Source of the DNA: Spirochaetaceae bacterium UBA5556 | Lineage (GTDB): Bacteria; Spirochaetota; Spirochaetia; Treponematales; Rectinemataceae | Length of the DNA stretch: 64,000 bases | Reading direction: 5' to 3' | Assembly (NCBI GenBank): GCA_002425765.1 | Contig: DIMW01000001.1 | Location: 62,001-126,000, forward strand | In this document: piece by piece, positions 26,166-35,909 of the stretch | Numbering within the stretch: the stretch's first letter is position 1 | How the letters are laid out: every line of letters starts with the position of its first letter | Program-made: the position numbers and the translations under genes | The notes under the pieces: generated by a model | The model's input: the letters and a program-made list of their open reading frames with translations, nothing else | Databases searched by the model: none | Told to the model about the DNA's origin: nothing

Positions 26166-27494
26166 ATGCTTGAAAAAATTTCCGAAACGTTTACCGATGT
26201 ATTCCGGACGATAGGCGGCAAGGCCTCAATTTCAGAAAAGAACGTCGAGGATGCCCTCGATCGTATAAAAATCGCGCTGCTTGAGGCCGACGTCAACGTC
26301 CGCGTCGTGCGGCGCTTCGTCAACGGTGCGCTGGAAGAGGCCAAGGGCGAAAAAGTGCTCCGCTCGGTGACTCCGGGCCAGCAGTTCATAAAGATCGTGT
26401 ACGACCGTATGGTCGCGCTCCTCGGCGACGAGAGGCAGGACCTCGCGCTCAGGGGGACCGATACCCAGAGCGTCATTCTTCTCCTCGGCCTTCAGGGCTC
26501 GGGGAAGACGACCACGGCCGCCAAGCTCGCCAGTCTCCTCAAAAAGCGGGAGCGCAAGGTGCTGCTTGTGGCCTGTGACCTCGTGAGACCGGCCGCCGCC
26601 GAACAGCTCGCAGTGCTCGCGGGGCAGGTCGGCGTCGACATCCACCGCGAGAACAGCACTGATGCGGTTCAAGTGGCGCGCAACGCGCTGGCGCGCGCCC
26701 GGCGGGAGGGCCACGACGTGATCATCGTGGACACGGCGGGGCGCCTGCAGATCGATGAGCCGCTCATGCAGGAATTGGTGCGCATCCGCGATGCACTCTC
26801 CCCGGTGGAGAGTCTCTTGGTGGCGGATGCCATGACGGGCCAGTCGGCGGTCGACATCGCCAAGGCGTTCGACGAGAAAATCGGCGCGACCGGCGTCATC
26901 CTCACCAAATTCGATTCGGACACCCGGGGTGGCGCCGCGCTCTCGCTCAAGTCCATCACCGGCAAGGCGATCAAGTTCATCGGCGTCAGCGAGCGTATCG
27001 ACGGACTGGAACCTTTCTATCCCGACAGGATCGCCAACCGCATTCTGGGCATGGGCGACATCGTGTCCCTCGTCGAGAAGGCCCAGGAGGTGTACGATCA
27101 GAAAGAGGCGCTCGAGCTCGAGCGCAAGATAAGCCAGGAGACATTTACTCTGGAAGACTATCTCGACCAGATCCGCAAGATGAAAAAGATGGGGTCCGTA
27201 AAGTCCATGCTCGAGATGATTCCCGGTCTGGCGGGACAGGTGGACGAGGACCGCATCGATCTTCAGGAGATGAAGTATGAAGAGGCGATACTCCTGTCCA
27301 TGACCAAGAAGGAGCGCCAGAATTATCTCATTGTCGGCCCGTCCCGCCGGAGCCGCATCGCCAGAGGTTCGGGCACTTCGGTCGCGGAGGTCAACAGGCT
27401 CCTCAAGAAGTTCGAAAAATCCAGGTCGATGATGAAGAAGATGGTAAAGAACAAGGGCGCTATGGCAAAGATGTTCGGTGGCCAGAATCCATAG
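26166..27494 (+). CDS. ffh: Signal recognition particle protein
   Basis: The SRP54 GTPase that binds signal sequences with 4.5S RNA and delivers ribosomes to FtsY. N domain, then G domain with GLQGSGKTTTAAKL, VDTAGRLQIDE, TKFDSDTRGGAAL and GMGDIVSLVEKAQ; a Met-rich M domain follows (MKKMGSVKSMLEMIPG, then MMKKMVKNKGAMAKMF). The 442-residue length is typical. GGAAAG lies before the ATG. In many bacteria ffh is followed by rpsP-rimM-trmD; here rpmB with its own promoter follows instead. Confidence 0.96.
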   Translation: MLEKISETFTDVFRTIGGKASISEKNVEDALDRIKIALLEADVNVRVVRRFVNGALEEAKGEKVLRSVTPGQQFIKIVYDRMVALLGDERQDLALRGTDTQSVILLLGLQGSGKTTTAAKLASLLKKRERKVLLVACDLVRPAAAEQLAVLAGQVGVDIHRENSTDAVQVARNALARARREGHDVIIVDTAGRLQIDEPLMQELVRIRDALSPVESLLVADAMTGQSAVDIAKAFDEKIGATGVILTKFDSDTRGGAALSLKSITGKAIKFIGVSERIDGLEPFYPDRIANRILGMGDIVSLVEKAQEVYDQKEALELERKISQETFTLEDYLDQIRKMKKMGSVKSMLEMIPGLAGQVDEDRIDLQEMKYEEAILLSMTKKERQNYLIVGPSRRSRIARGSGTSVAEVNRLLKKFEKSRSMMKKMVKNKGAMAKMFGGQNP

Positions 27495-27567
27495 ATTGAT
27501 GATTTCAGGTATGCGCGCCCGGACCGACCCTGTGTGTGTTTTACAATATTTTTGGGCTGCGGACCAC

Positions 27568-27596
27568 TTTACACGTTCCGTGGATTCCGTTATAGT
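27568..27596 (+). promoter_or_regulatory. Promoter of rpmB
   Basis: TTTACA (27568-27573), a 17-bp spacer and TATAGT (27591-27596) form one of the best sigma-70 promoters in the window. The predicted start is near 27603, giving a 22-nt leader with TGGAGA before the ATG at 27625. Confidence 0.6.
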
Positions 27597-27624
27597 GCAT
27601 CGACTATATTCTGTGGAGACCACT

Positions 27625-27816
27625 ATGTCGAGAGTTTGTGAAATCTGCGGTAAAGGGACCCTTTTCGGAAATAACGTGTCGCACGCGAAGAACCGCACGC
27701 GCAGAACATGGTACCCCAACCTCATCGAGGTTCGTACCGTCGATAACGGAACCGTACGCCGCATGAAGGTGTGTGCCCGCTGCCTCAGGTCCGGAAAAGT
27801 GGAGAAGTACGTGTAA
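27625..27816 (+). CDS. rpmB: 50S ribosomal protein L28
   Basis: A 63-residue ribosomal protein beginning MSRVCEICGKG. It has two CxxC pairs (CEIC, CARC), the zinc-ribbon (C+) version of L28, and the conserved HAKNRTRRTWYPNL core. The frame is open upstream, but the start is fixed by the family N-terminus and by the TGGAGA 8-13 nt before the ATG. It is a single-gene unit with its own promoter and a strong terminator about 65 bp downstream. Confidence 0.95.
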   Translation: MSRVCEICGKGTLFGNNVSHAKNRTRRTWYPNLIEVRTVDNGTVRRMKVCARCLRSGKVEKYV

Positions 27817-27880
27817 TTTCCTCGAGCGCTGGTCGCGAGTGATGTGCCGAGAAGTATGGCGCATGAAAGGACGAGGTTGA

Positions 27881-27910
27881 AAAGCCGCCTATGAGGGCGG
27901 CTTTTTCTTT
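27881..27910 (+). terminator. Intrinsic terminator after rpmB
   Basis: The stem AAAGCCGCC/GGCGGCTTT (27881-27889 with 27896-27904) has a 6-nt loop and runs into a T-rich tail (TTTTTCTTT). This is a clear Rho-independent terminator. Confidence 0.85.
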
Positions 27911-28025
27911 TTCCATATGCGCTTAACGTGGTATCTCTTTTTCATTTTGTGGGGTACGCGAGCTACAGACACCCGCGTTCCTTGCCGATAAAATAAAGAA
28001 TCAACATGTTCGGAAAGGGTTCATC

Positions 28026-29003
28026 ATGGGCGGTGCCAAGCGTTCGGTCGTGAAGGTCTTGTTGTTCTCGATGCTTATTTTTGCTTTGTTGCCGTCTTTG
28101 GCCGGTGCGATAGAGCCCTTCCCTTATAGGCTCTTTCCTGCGCTGTATAGAAAGGAAAATTTTACCCGTATTGATCAGAACATGAGCCTGGCGAATTATC
28201 AGGCGAGAGGCGGTTTTTTGTGGGATCGGGTGCCGCTCGTCGCGAATAACACTATTGTGGCGTATTATGGAAGTCCCCTCTCTGACAGGATGGGTATTCT
28301 GGGCCGCTATCCGAAGGAAAAAATTGCCGAGATGGTAAAAGAGACCGCGAGCGAGTATGACCAGGTCAATGGCAAAGACGGAGTGATCCCCGCGCTCTAC
28401 ATCATCTACGGGACCTGCTGGCCAGGCGGTGAAATTGGGTATCTCGACGACAGGCAGTTGATCGATTACATCAAGTACGCGCAATCCGAGGGCATGCTGG
28501 TATTCGTCGACCATCAAATAGGCAAATATAGCGTACGCGACGCGATGGATAAAATTCTGCCATTCCTGCAGTATCCCAATGTGCACCTCGCGATTGACCC
28601 GGAGTGGCGCACGCTCAGCCCGATGAAAGAGATAGGCTCTATCACCGCAAAGGAGTTGAATGATGCTCAGGACTATATGGACGCGTATATCCGTCAACAT
28701 GACATTCCTGGCATCAGGATGCTTGTGGTGCACCAGTTCGCGGATAAAATGATTCAGGCTCGCCCGGAGGTGAGATCGCACAGGGACCGTGTCATACTCA
28801 TTCATACCGCGGACGGATTCGGCACACCTCAGATGAAGAAAGCGACCTATCAGAGGAACGCGATCGCCTTCAACATGCCGGTCAAGGGATTCAAGCTCTT
28901 TTTCAAGTCGGACTTTCCCGCGGCGGGGTTTGACATGCCGCTCATGTCGCCCTCCGAGGTCATGCAGCTTGACCCGAGGCCGAGTCTTATCATCTATCAA
29001 TGA
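28026..29003 (+). CDS. Conserved exported protein of unknown function
   Basis: A 325-residue protein with a clear signal peptide (VVKVLLFSMLIFALLPSLAGA). The mature part contains VAYYGSPLSDRMGILGRYP, ALYIIYGTCWPGG, MLVFVDHQIG and VHLAIDPEW, an alternating strand/helix pattern suggestive of a TIM-barrel. The acidic residues at strand ends (VDHQ, AIDPEW) recall glycosidase-like folds, but I do not recognise a catalytic family. GGAAAGGG precedes the ATG. It is followed 73 bp later by the giant OmpA-repeat gene on the same strand, so a cell-envelope role is reasonable. Confidence 0.6.
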   Translation: MGGAKRSVVKVLLFSMLIFALLPSLAGAIEPFPYRLFPALYRKENFTRIDQNMSLANYQARGGFLWDRVPLVANNTIVAYYGSPLSDRMGILGRYPKEKIAEMVKETASEYDQVNGKDGVIPALYIIYGTCWPGGEIGYLDDRQLIDYIKYAQSEGMLVFVDHQIGKYSVRDAMDKILPFLQYPNVHLAIDPEWRTLSPMKEIGSITAKELNDAQDYMDAYIRQHDIPGIRMLVVHQFADKMIQARPEVRSHRDRVILIHTADGFGTPQMKKATYQRNAIAFNMPVKGFKLFFKSDFPAAGFDMPLMSPSEVMQLDPRPSLIIYQ

Positions 29004-29076
29004 TCGGCAGGCCCTGAAGTTCGGCTTCCGCTGTGATAGATTGAAACTGAAGCTTTTTGAATAGAAGGGGATATCG

Positions 29077-32000
29077 ATGAAAAAAGCCCGGGAATTTGCG
29101 ATAGTACTGATGCTTCTCATCGTGAGTCTGAGCGGTGCGTTTGCCTATGATCCGCCCAAGGGAGCATCGCTGCTCGGCCGGATATACAGCCCTTGGACCA
29201 TGGGAAGCGGCTTGTCGCTCACCGAGCGAAGCAGTGGCACATGGAACTTCCTGCTCAATCCAGCCTCCACGGCAGAAACCGAGCTTCCCGAGCTGGCATT
29301 ATCATATACGGGCATTGCCGATATGTCCGCAGGGAGCCCCCAAGGTTGGGGCAGCGCCGGCATGGCCGCGTTCAGTCTCCCCAAATCCTACGGAGTTTGG
29401 AACGGTTCAGTGCGTCTGTTCAGCGCTCCTGGCGCCATGACGAGCATGCCGCTGGGGACTTTTGTCACCGCTGGCGGTGGTTTTTCCAAAAAGGTATCGA
29501 GCACTCTGTCGGTCGGCGCGTCGGCGTGGCTGGCGATGGGCGGAAACGGGAGCTTTGGATGGGGGCTCTGGTCTGATATCGGCGCTGTCAAGGAACTGGG
29601 CGATTTAGGCTTCTTAAAGAATTCCAGGCTCGGTTTTGTGCTTGGCGGACTCGGCAAAGAATTCAATTATCAGACGCCTCCGGTGGGTATGTCGGCGGGC
29701 AGCGTCGCCTCGACGGGCTTCCCTGCGGCCTTCACTCCCGGAATAGGGTTCGGCGCGGATCTGCTGAACCAATACAACCTGCGCATGCGGGCGAACGTAG
29801 ACCTGCGGGCTCCCTCATTCAACGACATCGAGGCCGAGGCGGGCCTGGCTTTTTCCTACCGGAACCTTCTGAGCCTGCGCCTTTCGATGGCGGGCAGCCT
29901 GTATGATATAGAGCAGAAATCAGGCAGGAGCGCGTGGCCTTCGCTCACGATTTCGGGCAGCATCCCTCTGGGGAAGAAGGGGCCGCAGAACAAGAGCGTG
30001 TCGGAAATCTCCCCCGCCGTCGGTTTTATGCCGCTGTATGATTCTCTGGACGCGTTCAGCGTCGGCGCGCGGCTCACCTGGGGGCAGCCCGACAAGAGCC
30101 CTCCTGAGGTGACATTGCAGCTGCCAAGCACGACGAGCGGCACCCCTGTCGCGTACGTCTCACCGAACGCCGACGGCAAACAGGATTGGCTCGAACTTCC
30201 CCTCACCATACAAGACGAACAGGGAACAATCGCGGGTTGGCAGTTTAAAATTGAAGACCGCTCGTCAGGCAAAGTCGTGCGGACCATCACCGAACAGTCG
30301 AATTTACCGGAGAGCATCAATTCCTTCTCCAGCTTGAAGGAAGGTTTTGGCTATTCAAAGCACAGCGTTGTTGTTCCCGATGCGGTGAGGTGGGACGGCA
30401 AGGACGACCAGGGCGACCTTGTGCCCGAAGGGACCTATATCGTCAGCTTCCACGCGTGGGATGATCTTGGGAACACCAACATCAACTATGACTCGTGCAT
30501 GAATGTCGTGGTGGATCGCACTCCGCCCACGGTGAACGCGTGGGTGATGGGCGACGAGCAGCTGTTCCAGGGCAATGACTCATTGATTTTTAGCCCCGAC
30601 GGCGACAACAACAAGGACACTATTTCGTTCAGGACGCAGGGCTCTATAGAGGACAACTGGAAATACGAAATTCTCGACGCGTCAGGCAACGCGGTGCGCA
30701 CCATGGACCTGAAAGGGCGCTCCGCCCCGCGCGATTTTGTCTGGGATGGCACCAACGACGCGGGCAAGCGTGTCCCCGATGGGGATTATCAGTTCAAGTT
30801 GTCCAGTGTTGACCCTGCGGGCAATGTAGGCTTCAAGACAATTGGGGTCTCTGCCGACAGATCGGACTGGATTGTGGTCGACACGAGCCGGCCAGCCGTA
30901 CGCGTCGCGGCGGACAAAAAGGCGTTCAGTCCGGCAAAAGCAGGTGCAGCAGGCACGATCGATATCGCCTTCAATCTTGAATCTCTAAAAAATCTCGTCT
31001 CGTGGAAAGAAGTCATTCAAGATCAGAATGGCAAGACCATATGGTCTTCTTCTGGCGACGGCACGAATCCTCCTGTTTCCTCATTGACCTTCAGCGGCCT
31101 GGACGCCTTGGGGAAGGCGTTCCCCGACGGGCAATACCGGGCAGGTATCGAGATGAAATACCGCAACGGGTATTCCCCCATCGTCTACTCGGATTCCTTT
31201 GTGCTCGACGCGACACCTCCCTCGGCCGAGATAGTGCTCGACGATGTGCGTTCCATATTCAGTCCCGACGGGGATGGCAGCCGCGATACGCTGGCCTTTG
31301 CGTTGAAGGGCAGCAAAGAGGATTTGTGGACTCTGAGTATTAAGAGTGACCAGGGCGACCTTGTATACACCCAGCAATATCGGGATGCCCTGCCCGATCG
31401 CTTTGTGTGGGACGGCAGGGATTCGACCGGCCGCCGCATCACGGATGGCAAGTATACTCTCGAGCTTGCGAGCACCGATATCGCGGGCAACGAATTCCAT
31501 ACCGACTATAGCCCAATCGTCGTCGACACCAGGACGCCAAAGGCCGCCTTCGCGCTCAACCGGGAGGCATTCAGTCCCAACGATGACGGTATCGCCGATG
31601 TTCTGGGAACGAATATCACGCTTGAGAGCAGCGACGGGCTTCTGGCTTGGAACCTGGATGTCGTGGGGACTCCCTATGCGCAGGCTTCACAGATGGCACC
31701 ACAGAGAGGGAGCTCGCGCTTCGCGTTCCTTTCCGGCGACGGCGCCAATCCTCCTCCGGAAACAATGCAGTTTGACGGCAAGAGCCAGGGGACGTCGCTG
31801 CCAGAAGGGTCCTATCATTTCGAGATTTCCCTCGCGTATGAAAACGGGTGGAGCACCACTCAGTCGAGCTCGGACTTTGTCATCGATACGACCGCGCCGA
31901 CGGCTCAGGTCTCGCGCTCACGCGAATTCTTCAATCCCAGAGGCAGCGCACAGCAGTCTCAGGTGATCATTTCCCAGCTCGGCTCGGAGGAAAAACTCTG

Positions 32001-35000
32001 GACGGGCGAATTGCGCGATGCCCAGGGGACGCTCAGGCGCAAATGGGAATTCAAAAACAGTCGGCCGGCGGAAATCCTCTGGGACGGCAGAACGGCGGAC
32101 GGTGCCCTGCTGTCCGATGGAACTTATTATTATCGTCTGCTTTGCGTCGATGCGGCGGGCAATAGCTTCGCTTCCGAGCCGCTGAAAATCGGCGTTGACA
32201 CCGCCTCGAAACAGGCCTCGCTTTCGGCGAACTATATGGCGATAAGCCCGAACGGGGATGGCATTCAGGACGAGATGTCGCTTGCAATCGCGGTGACTGC
32301 GCCGGAGAGCGTGCAGAATTGGCGGCTTGCGATCCTCGCCGGCCAGGAGTCGGTGATGGAATGGAAGGGGACGGGGAATGTTCCCAGCTCCATCACGTGG
32401 AACGGCACGAGCCTCGCGCGTCTGCCGCTGCCTGATGGAAGCTATATGGCGACCTTCCACGCGGAATATCCCAACGGAGACTCCACTGAAGTGAGCCTCG
32501 GGCCTCTCGTGGTCGATCGCGCGACACCCAAGGCTGACGTCAAAGTCTCAAGCGCTATTTTCTCGCCGAATGGCGACGGCATCAACGACACCCTGCCTAT
32601 TCAGCAGACATCGGTGCCCGGCGATACCTGGCGGGGAACCATTCTCGATCCCAATGGCAAAGAAGTGCGCGTGTGGACATGGGAAGGCTCCGTGCAATCC
32701 TTCGAGTGGGACGGCAAAGACAGCGCGGGGAATGTCGCGGCCGACGGCAAATATCACTACAGGCTCGAATCGAAAGATGCGGCGGGCAATGCGTTCAGCT
32801 ATACAAGTCCTGTATTTGAAATAGAGACCGAGAAAAAGGCGGTACGCCTGACGCTGAGCGATCGGGCCTTCAGCCCGAACAATGATGGCGTCAAGGACGT
32901 GGAAATATTTACCGCCTCTGTCGTTTCACCTGAAAAAGTAAAGGAATATGTGCTGCAGGTGGTAGCTCAGGACGGGCCCGCGGCGCTGAGCGCGGTGCGG
33001 ACCTGGAAGGGAGAGACGCCGCTTGGGCGGTACGAGTGGAGGGGAGAGACCGACGCTCAGATCCCCGCGCCGGATGGACACTACGCGGCATCCCTCAAGG
33101 TCGTCTACCGCAATGGCGACGAAGCTGAGAGCGCGACGGGAACCTTCCTCCTCGACAAGCAGTTTCCGCAGATCGAAGTGAAGGCACAAGGCAGCATTTT
33201 CTCGCCGGACGGCGATGGCCGCAGCGATACCGTCACGATAACCCAGAAATCGATGCCGGGAGATGACTGGAAGGGCACGATCAAGGACAGCGCGGGCAAT
33301 ATAGTGCGCACATGGACCTGGCAGACCGAAGCCAAGGACTTTGTGTGGGACGGCCGCAACGCCAATGGTTCCGTGGTTCAGGATGGCTTCTATGACTATA
33401 CGGTCGAATCCCAGGATGCGGCGGGCAATCGGACAGTCGCCGGGCCTTTCCACATTCAAGTTGAGACGGGGCGGCGCGCGGTGCAGTTGCGCCTCAGCGA
33501 CAAGGCAATAAGCCCGAATGGCGACGGCATAAAGGACGAGCTCGTCATCAATGTCGAGGCGGACGCGCGCGCCCGCATCAAGCAGTACAGCCTGGTCATC
33601 CGGACCAAGGACGGAACGGCGGTCAGGACATGGAAAGGCGGCACCGACCTTGCCCGGGAATACCGCTGGAACGGCACGAACGATACGGGCGCGGCGGTAC
33701 CGGACGGCGAATACAGTGTGAGCCTCGAGGTCTTGTATTTGAACGACGCTCTTGCAAAAGACGGACCAGCGCCGATGAACGTGGACCGCATCGCGCCGCA
33801 GGCGACGGTCAGTCTCTCGCGCACGGTTTTCTCGCCCAACGGCGACGGCCGGGCGGACACTGTCGAAATAACGCAGAGCAGCGTCTACGGTGACCGCTGG
33901 AATGGCCAGATCAGCTCCGAGGCGGGCAAGATCGTGCGGACCTGGGAATGGTACCCCATGCTTGCGGACATCGTCTGGGACGGCAAGGACCAGAGTGGCA
34001 AACTTGTGCCGGATGGGGTCTATTATTACGAGCTCCGCTCAATCGACGATGCCGGCAACTCCTTCATTCTGCCGCGTCAGCAGATTGTCGTCGATGCGGC
34101 CCAGAAAAACGTAAGCCTCAGAGTCGATCCGAGCGCCTTCAGTCCCAACGATGATGGCGTAAAGGATGTCACCTACATCAATATCAGCGCGCCGAAGCCA
34201 GACAGCCTGGTAAGCTACTCTGTTTCGATCTTCTCGGGAGCAAAGACGGCGCAGGGGCAGGCACCTGTCCACAGTTGGAAAGGCAGGGCCGACATCAAGT
34301 CCCAGTACACCTGGGATGGCATGACGGACGCGGGCCTGAAGGTGCCCGACGGTTCCTACAGCGTGTATCTCTCGCTCGAATATGCGAACGGCGATCTCTT
34401 CAACCTCGGGCCGATGCAGATTCTCGTCGATACCGTAGCGCCGAGGATATCGATCACGGCCGATCCACTGCTATTCTCGCCGAATGGCGACGGCATAAAG
34501 GATTACATTACAATAACCCAGAATTCAGACCCCGGCGACGACTGGTCGGGCAAGATTCGGAGCGCCTCGGGCGCGACGGTGCGCAGCTACGGCTGGAAAG
34601 GACAGGCGAAGACCTTCACATGGGACGGCCTGGACTCGAACAACAGGCTTGTGTCGAACGGAACCTACACCTATGAGGTCGTCAGCGTCGATGCCGCCGG
34701 CAACAGCGCATCCGCGGTGATCAAGGGCATTTCGGTCGATGCCACCAAGCCGAGGGTATTCGTCACGGCTTCGGATACCGGCATATCGCCGAACGACGAT
34801 GGCATCCGCGATGATGTATCCTTCTCGCTCACGGTCGAAAACCGCGAGGGCGTCGACTCATGGCGCTTCTCTCTCCTCGATTCGAAGGGCGTCGAGCGCT
34901 CGTTCTTCGGCGGCAGCGGTTCCGATGTGCCGACGCGGCTCGTCTGGGATGGACGAGATCTGCAAGGACAGGTCATCGAAGACAGCTTCACCGGAAAACT

Positions 35001-35850
35001 CGTGGTGAGGTACCTCAAGGGTGATGTCGCGGAGGCGAGCAGCGGGAAGATCACCGTCAAGATCGCGCCGCCGAAGGTGGACATCACGGTCAGCCCCGAA
35101 TACTTCAGCCCCGATGGAGACGGCGTCGATGACACGCTCACCTTCGGCATCGCGACGGACAAGAATGCGGGTATCACCGAATGGAAGCTCGATGTGATGG
35201 AGGTCGCGGTCGTTGAATCCTCCATGCCGCAGGAGACGGGCCCGACCCGGACATTCATGTCTTGGAACGGCAAAGGCACTCCGCCTGCACAGATTACCTG
35301 GAATGGCAAGTCCTCCAAGGGTGAGCTCGTTGAGTCGGCCACCGACTATCCATTCGAGTTCACGTGCTGGGATGCCCTCGGCAACCAGACCAAGGTGAAG
35401 GGCATCATCGCGGTCGATGTCCTCGTCATCCGCGATGGCGACCGGCTCAAGATCAGGGTGCCTTCCATAGTATTCCGCGCGAACCACGCCGACTTCATCG
35501 GCCTCGACGGCGAGATAGTGTCGAGAAACGAGAGGGTGATCGCGCGCGTCGCGCAAATTCTTGGCAAATTCCCCGATTACCGGGTGCGCGTCGAAGGCCA
35601 CGGCAACAATGTCGGCAAGATGCTCGGCTACAGCGCTTCGCGCATCCAGCAGGAAGAAGTGAACGAGCTCATTCCTCTCTCCACGGAGCGGGCGGAAGTC
35701 GTGCGCAAGATGCTTGTGGACAACGGCGTCGATCCCCGCCGCCTCTCTGTCGAGGGACTCGGATCGAGCGAGCCTGTCGTCTCCTTCACCGACGTGCAGA
35801 ACCGCTGGAAGAACAGACGGGTGGAGTTCGTGTTGATCAAGAATCAGTAG
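29077..35850 (+). CDS. Giant surface protein: OM barrel-like domain, 16 FlgD/Ig-like repeats, C-terminal OmpA domain
   Basis: A 2257-residue exported protein. After the signal peptide (ending near SGAFAYDPP) comes a roughly 320-residue region with LLNPASTAE and alternating beta strands, resembling treponeme UPF0164/PorV-type outer-membrane barrels. Then about 16 Ig-like repeats, each opening with a [FI]SPN[GD]DG..D motif (14 good, two degenerate: FSPAKAG and FNPRGSA) and containing WDG...G..V.DG.Y. Two repeat flavours alternate: one ends in D-AAGN, the other in Y-NGD. The last roughly 130 residues are an OmpA-like peptidoglycan-binding domain (IPLSTERAEVVRKML, NRRVEFVL). It is thus anchored at both the outer membrane and the wall with a long extended middle. 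AAGGGGA precedes the ATG. Confidence 0.85.
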   Translation: MKKAREFAIVLMLLIVSLSGAFAYDPPKGASLLGRIYSPWTMGSGLSLTERSSGTWNFLLNPASTAETELPELALSYTGIADMSAGSPQGWGSAGMAAFSLPKSYGVWNGSVRLFSAPGAMTSMPLGTFVTAGGGFSKKVSSTLSVGASAWLAMGGNGSFGWGLWSDIGAVKELGDLGFLKNSRLGFVLGGLGKEFNYQTPPVGMSAGSVASTGFPAAFTPGIGFGADLLNQYNLRMRANVDLRAPSFNDIEAEAGLAFSYRNLLSLRLSMAGSLYDIEQKSGRSAWPSLTISGSIPLGKKGPQNKSVSEISPAVGFMPLYDSLDAFSVGARLTWGQPDKSPPEVTLQLPSTTSGTPVAYVSPNADGKQDWLELPLTIQDEQGTIAGWQFKIEDRSSGKVVRTITEQSNLPESINSFSSLKEGFGYSKHSVVVPDAVRWDGKDDQGDLVPEGTYIVSFHAWDDLGNTNINYDSCMNVVVDRTPPTVNAWVMGDEQLFQGNDSLIFSPDGDNNKDTISFRTQGSIEDNWKYEILDASGNAVRTMDLKGRSAPRDFVWDGTNDAGKRVPDGDYQFKLSSVDPAGNVGFKTIGVSADRSDWIVVDTSRPAVRVAADKKAFSPAKAGAAGTIDIAFNLESLKNLVSWKEVIQDQNGKTIWSSSGDGTNPPVSSLTFSGLDALGKAFPDGQYRAGIEMKYRNGYSPIVYSDSFVLDATPPSAEIVLDDVRSIFSPDGDGSRDTLAFALKGSKEDLWTLSIKSDQGDLVYTQQYRDALPDRFVWDGRDSTGRRITDGKYTLELASTDIAGNEFHTDYSPIVVDTRTPKAAFALNREAFSPNDDGIADVLGTNITLESSDGLLAWNLDVVGTPYAQASQMAPQRGSSRFAFLSGDGANPPPETMQFDGKSQGTSLPEGSYHFEISLAYENGWSTTQSSSDFVIDTTAPTAQVSRSREFFNPRGSAQQSQVIISQLGSEEKLWTGELRDAQGTLRRKWEFKNSRPAEILWDGRTADGALLSDGTYYYRLLCVDAAGNSFASEPLKIGVDTASKQASLSANYMAISPNGDGIQDEMSLAIAVTAPESVQNWRLAILAGQESVMEWKGTGNVPSSITWNGTSLARLPLPDGSYMATFHAEYPNGDSTEVSLGPLVVDRATPKADVKVSSAIFSPNGDGINDTLPIQQTSVPGDTWRGTILDPNGKEVRVWTWEGSVQSFEWDGKDSAGNVAADGKYHYRLESKDAAGNAFSYTSPVFEIETEKKAVRLTLSDRAFSPNNDGVKDVEIFTASVVSPEKVKEYVLQVVAQDGPAALSAVRTWKGETPLGRYEWRGETDAQIPAPDGHYAASLKVVYRNGDEAESATGTFLLDKQFPQIEVKAQGSIFSPDGDGRSDTVTITQKSMPGDDWKGTIKDSAGNIVRTWTWQTEAKDFVWDGRNANGSVVQDGFYDYTVESQDAAGNRTVAGPFHIQVETGRRAVQLRLSDKAISPNGDGIKDELVINVEADARARIKQYSLVIRTKDGTAVRTWKGGTDLAREYRWNGTNDTGAAVPDGEYSVSLEVLYLNDALAKDGPAPMNVDRIAPQATVSLSRTVFSPNGDGRADTVEITQSSVYGDRWNGQISSEAGKIVRTWEWYPMLADIVWDGKDQSGKLVPDGVYYYELRSIDDAGNSFILPRQQIVVDAAQKNVSLRVDPSAFSPNDDGVKDVTYINISAPKPDSLVSYSVSIFSGAKTAQGQAPVHSWKGRADIKSQYTWDGMTDAGLKVPDGSYSVYLSLEYANGDLFNLGPMQILVDTVAPRISITADPLLFSPNGDGIKDYITITQNSDPGDDWSGKIRSASGATVRSYGWKGQAKTFTWDGLDSNNRLVSNGTYTYEVVSVDAAGNSASAVIKGISVDATKPRVFVTASDTGISPNDDGIRDDVSFSLTVENREGVDSWRFSLLDSKGVERSFFGGSGSDVPTRLVWDGRDLQGQVIEDSFTGKLVVRYLKGDVAEASSGKITVKIAPPKVDITVSPEYFSPDGDGVDDTLTFGIATDKNAGITEWKLDVMEVAVVESSMPQETGPTRTFMSWNGKGTPPAQITWNGKSSKGELVESATDYPFEFTCWDALGNQTKVKGIIAVDVLVIRDGDRLKIRVPSIVFRANHADFIGLDGEIVSRNERVIARVAQILGKFPDYRVRVEGHGNNVGKMLGYSASRIQQEEVNELIPLSTERAEVVRKMLVDNGVDPRRLSVEGLGSSEPVVSFTDVQNRWKNRRVEFVLIKNQ

Positions 35851-35870
35851 GGATTTCAGAAAAAGACCGG

Positions 35871-35902
35871 GGGCCGCCGCAGAAATGCCGCGGCCCTTTT
35901 TT
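35871..35902 (+). terminator. Intrinsic terminator after the giant OmpA-repeat gene, possibly bidirectional
   Basis: GGGCCGC (35871-35877) pairs with GCGGCCC (35890-35896) across a 12-nt loop, followed by TTTTTT (35897-35902). On the minus strand the same stem is followed by a TCTTTTTCT stretch, so it may also stop the convergent DUF1295 gene. Confidence 0.75.
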
Positions 35903-35909
35903 ATTCTTT

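Noticed and set aside
26232..27764. A 510-codon minus-strand frame over ffh and rpmB
   Set aside because: Antisense shadow of ffh; the SRP GTPase motifs on the plus strand are definitive.
27963..29120. A 385-codon minus-strand frame over the exported protein gene
   Set aside because: The plus-strand frame has a signal peptide and Shine-Dalgarno sequence; the minus frame has neither and crosses into the next gene.
32500..34500. Regularly spaced similar DNA segments that might suggest a CRISPR or other repeat array
   Set aside because: The similarity is between protein-coding Ig-like repeats of about 100 codons in one continuous frame, not short identical repeats with spacers.
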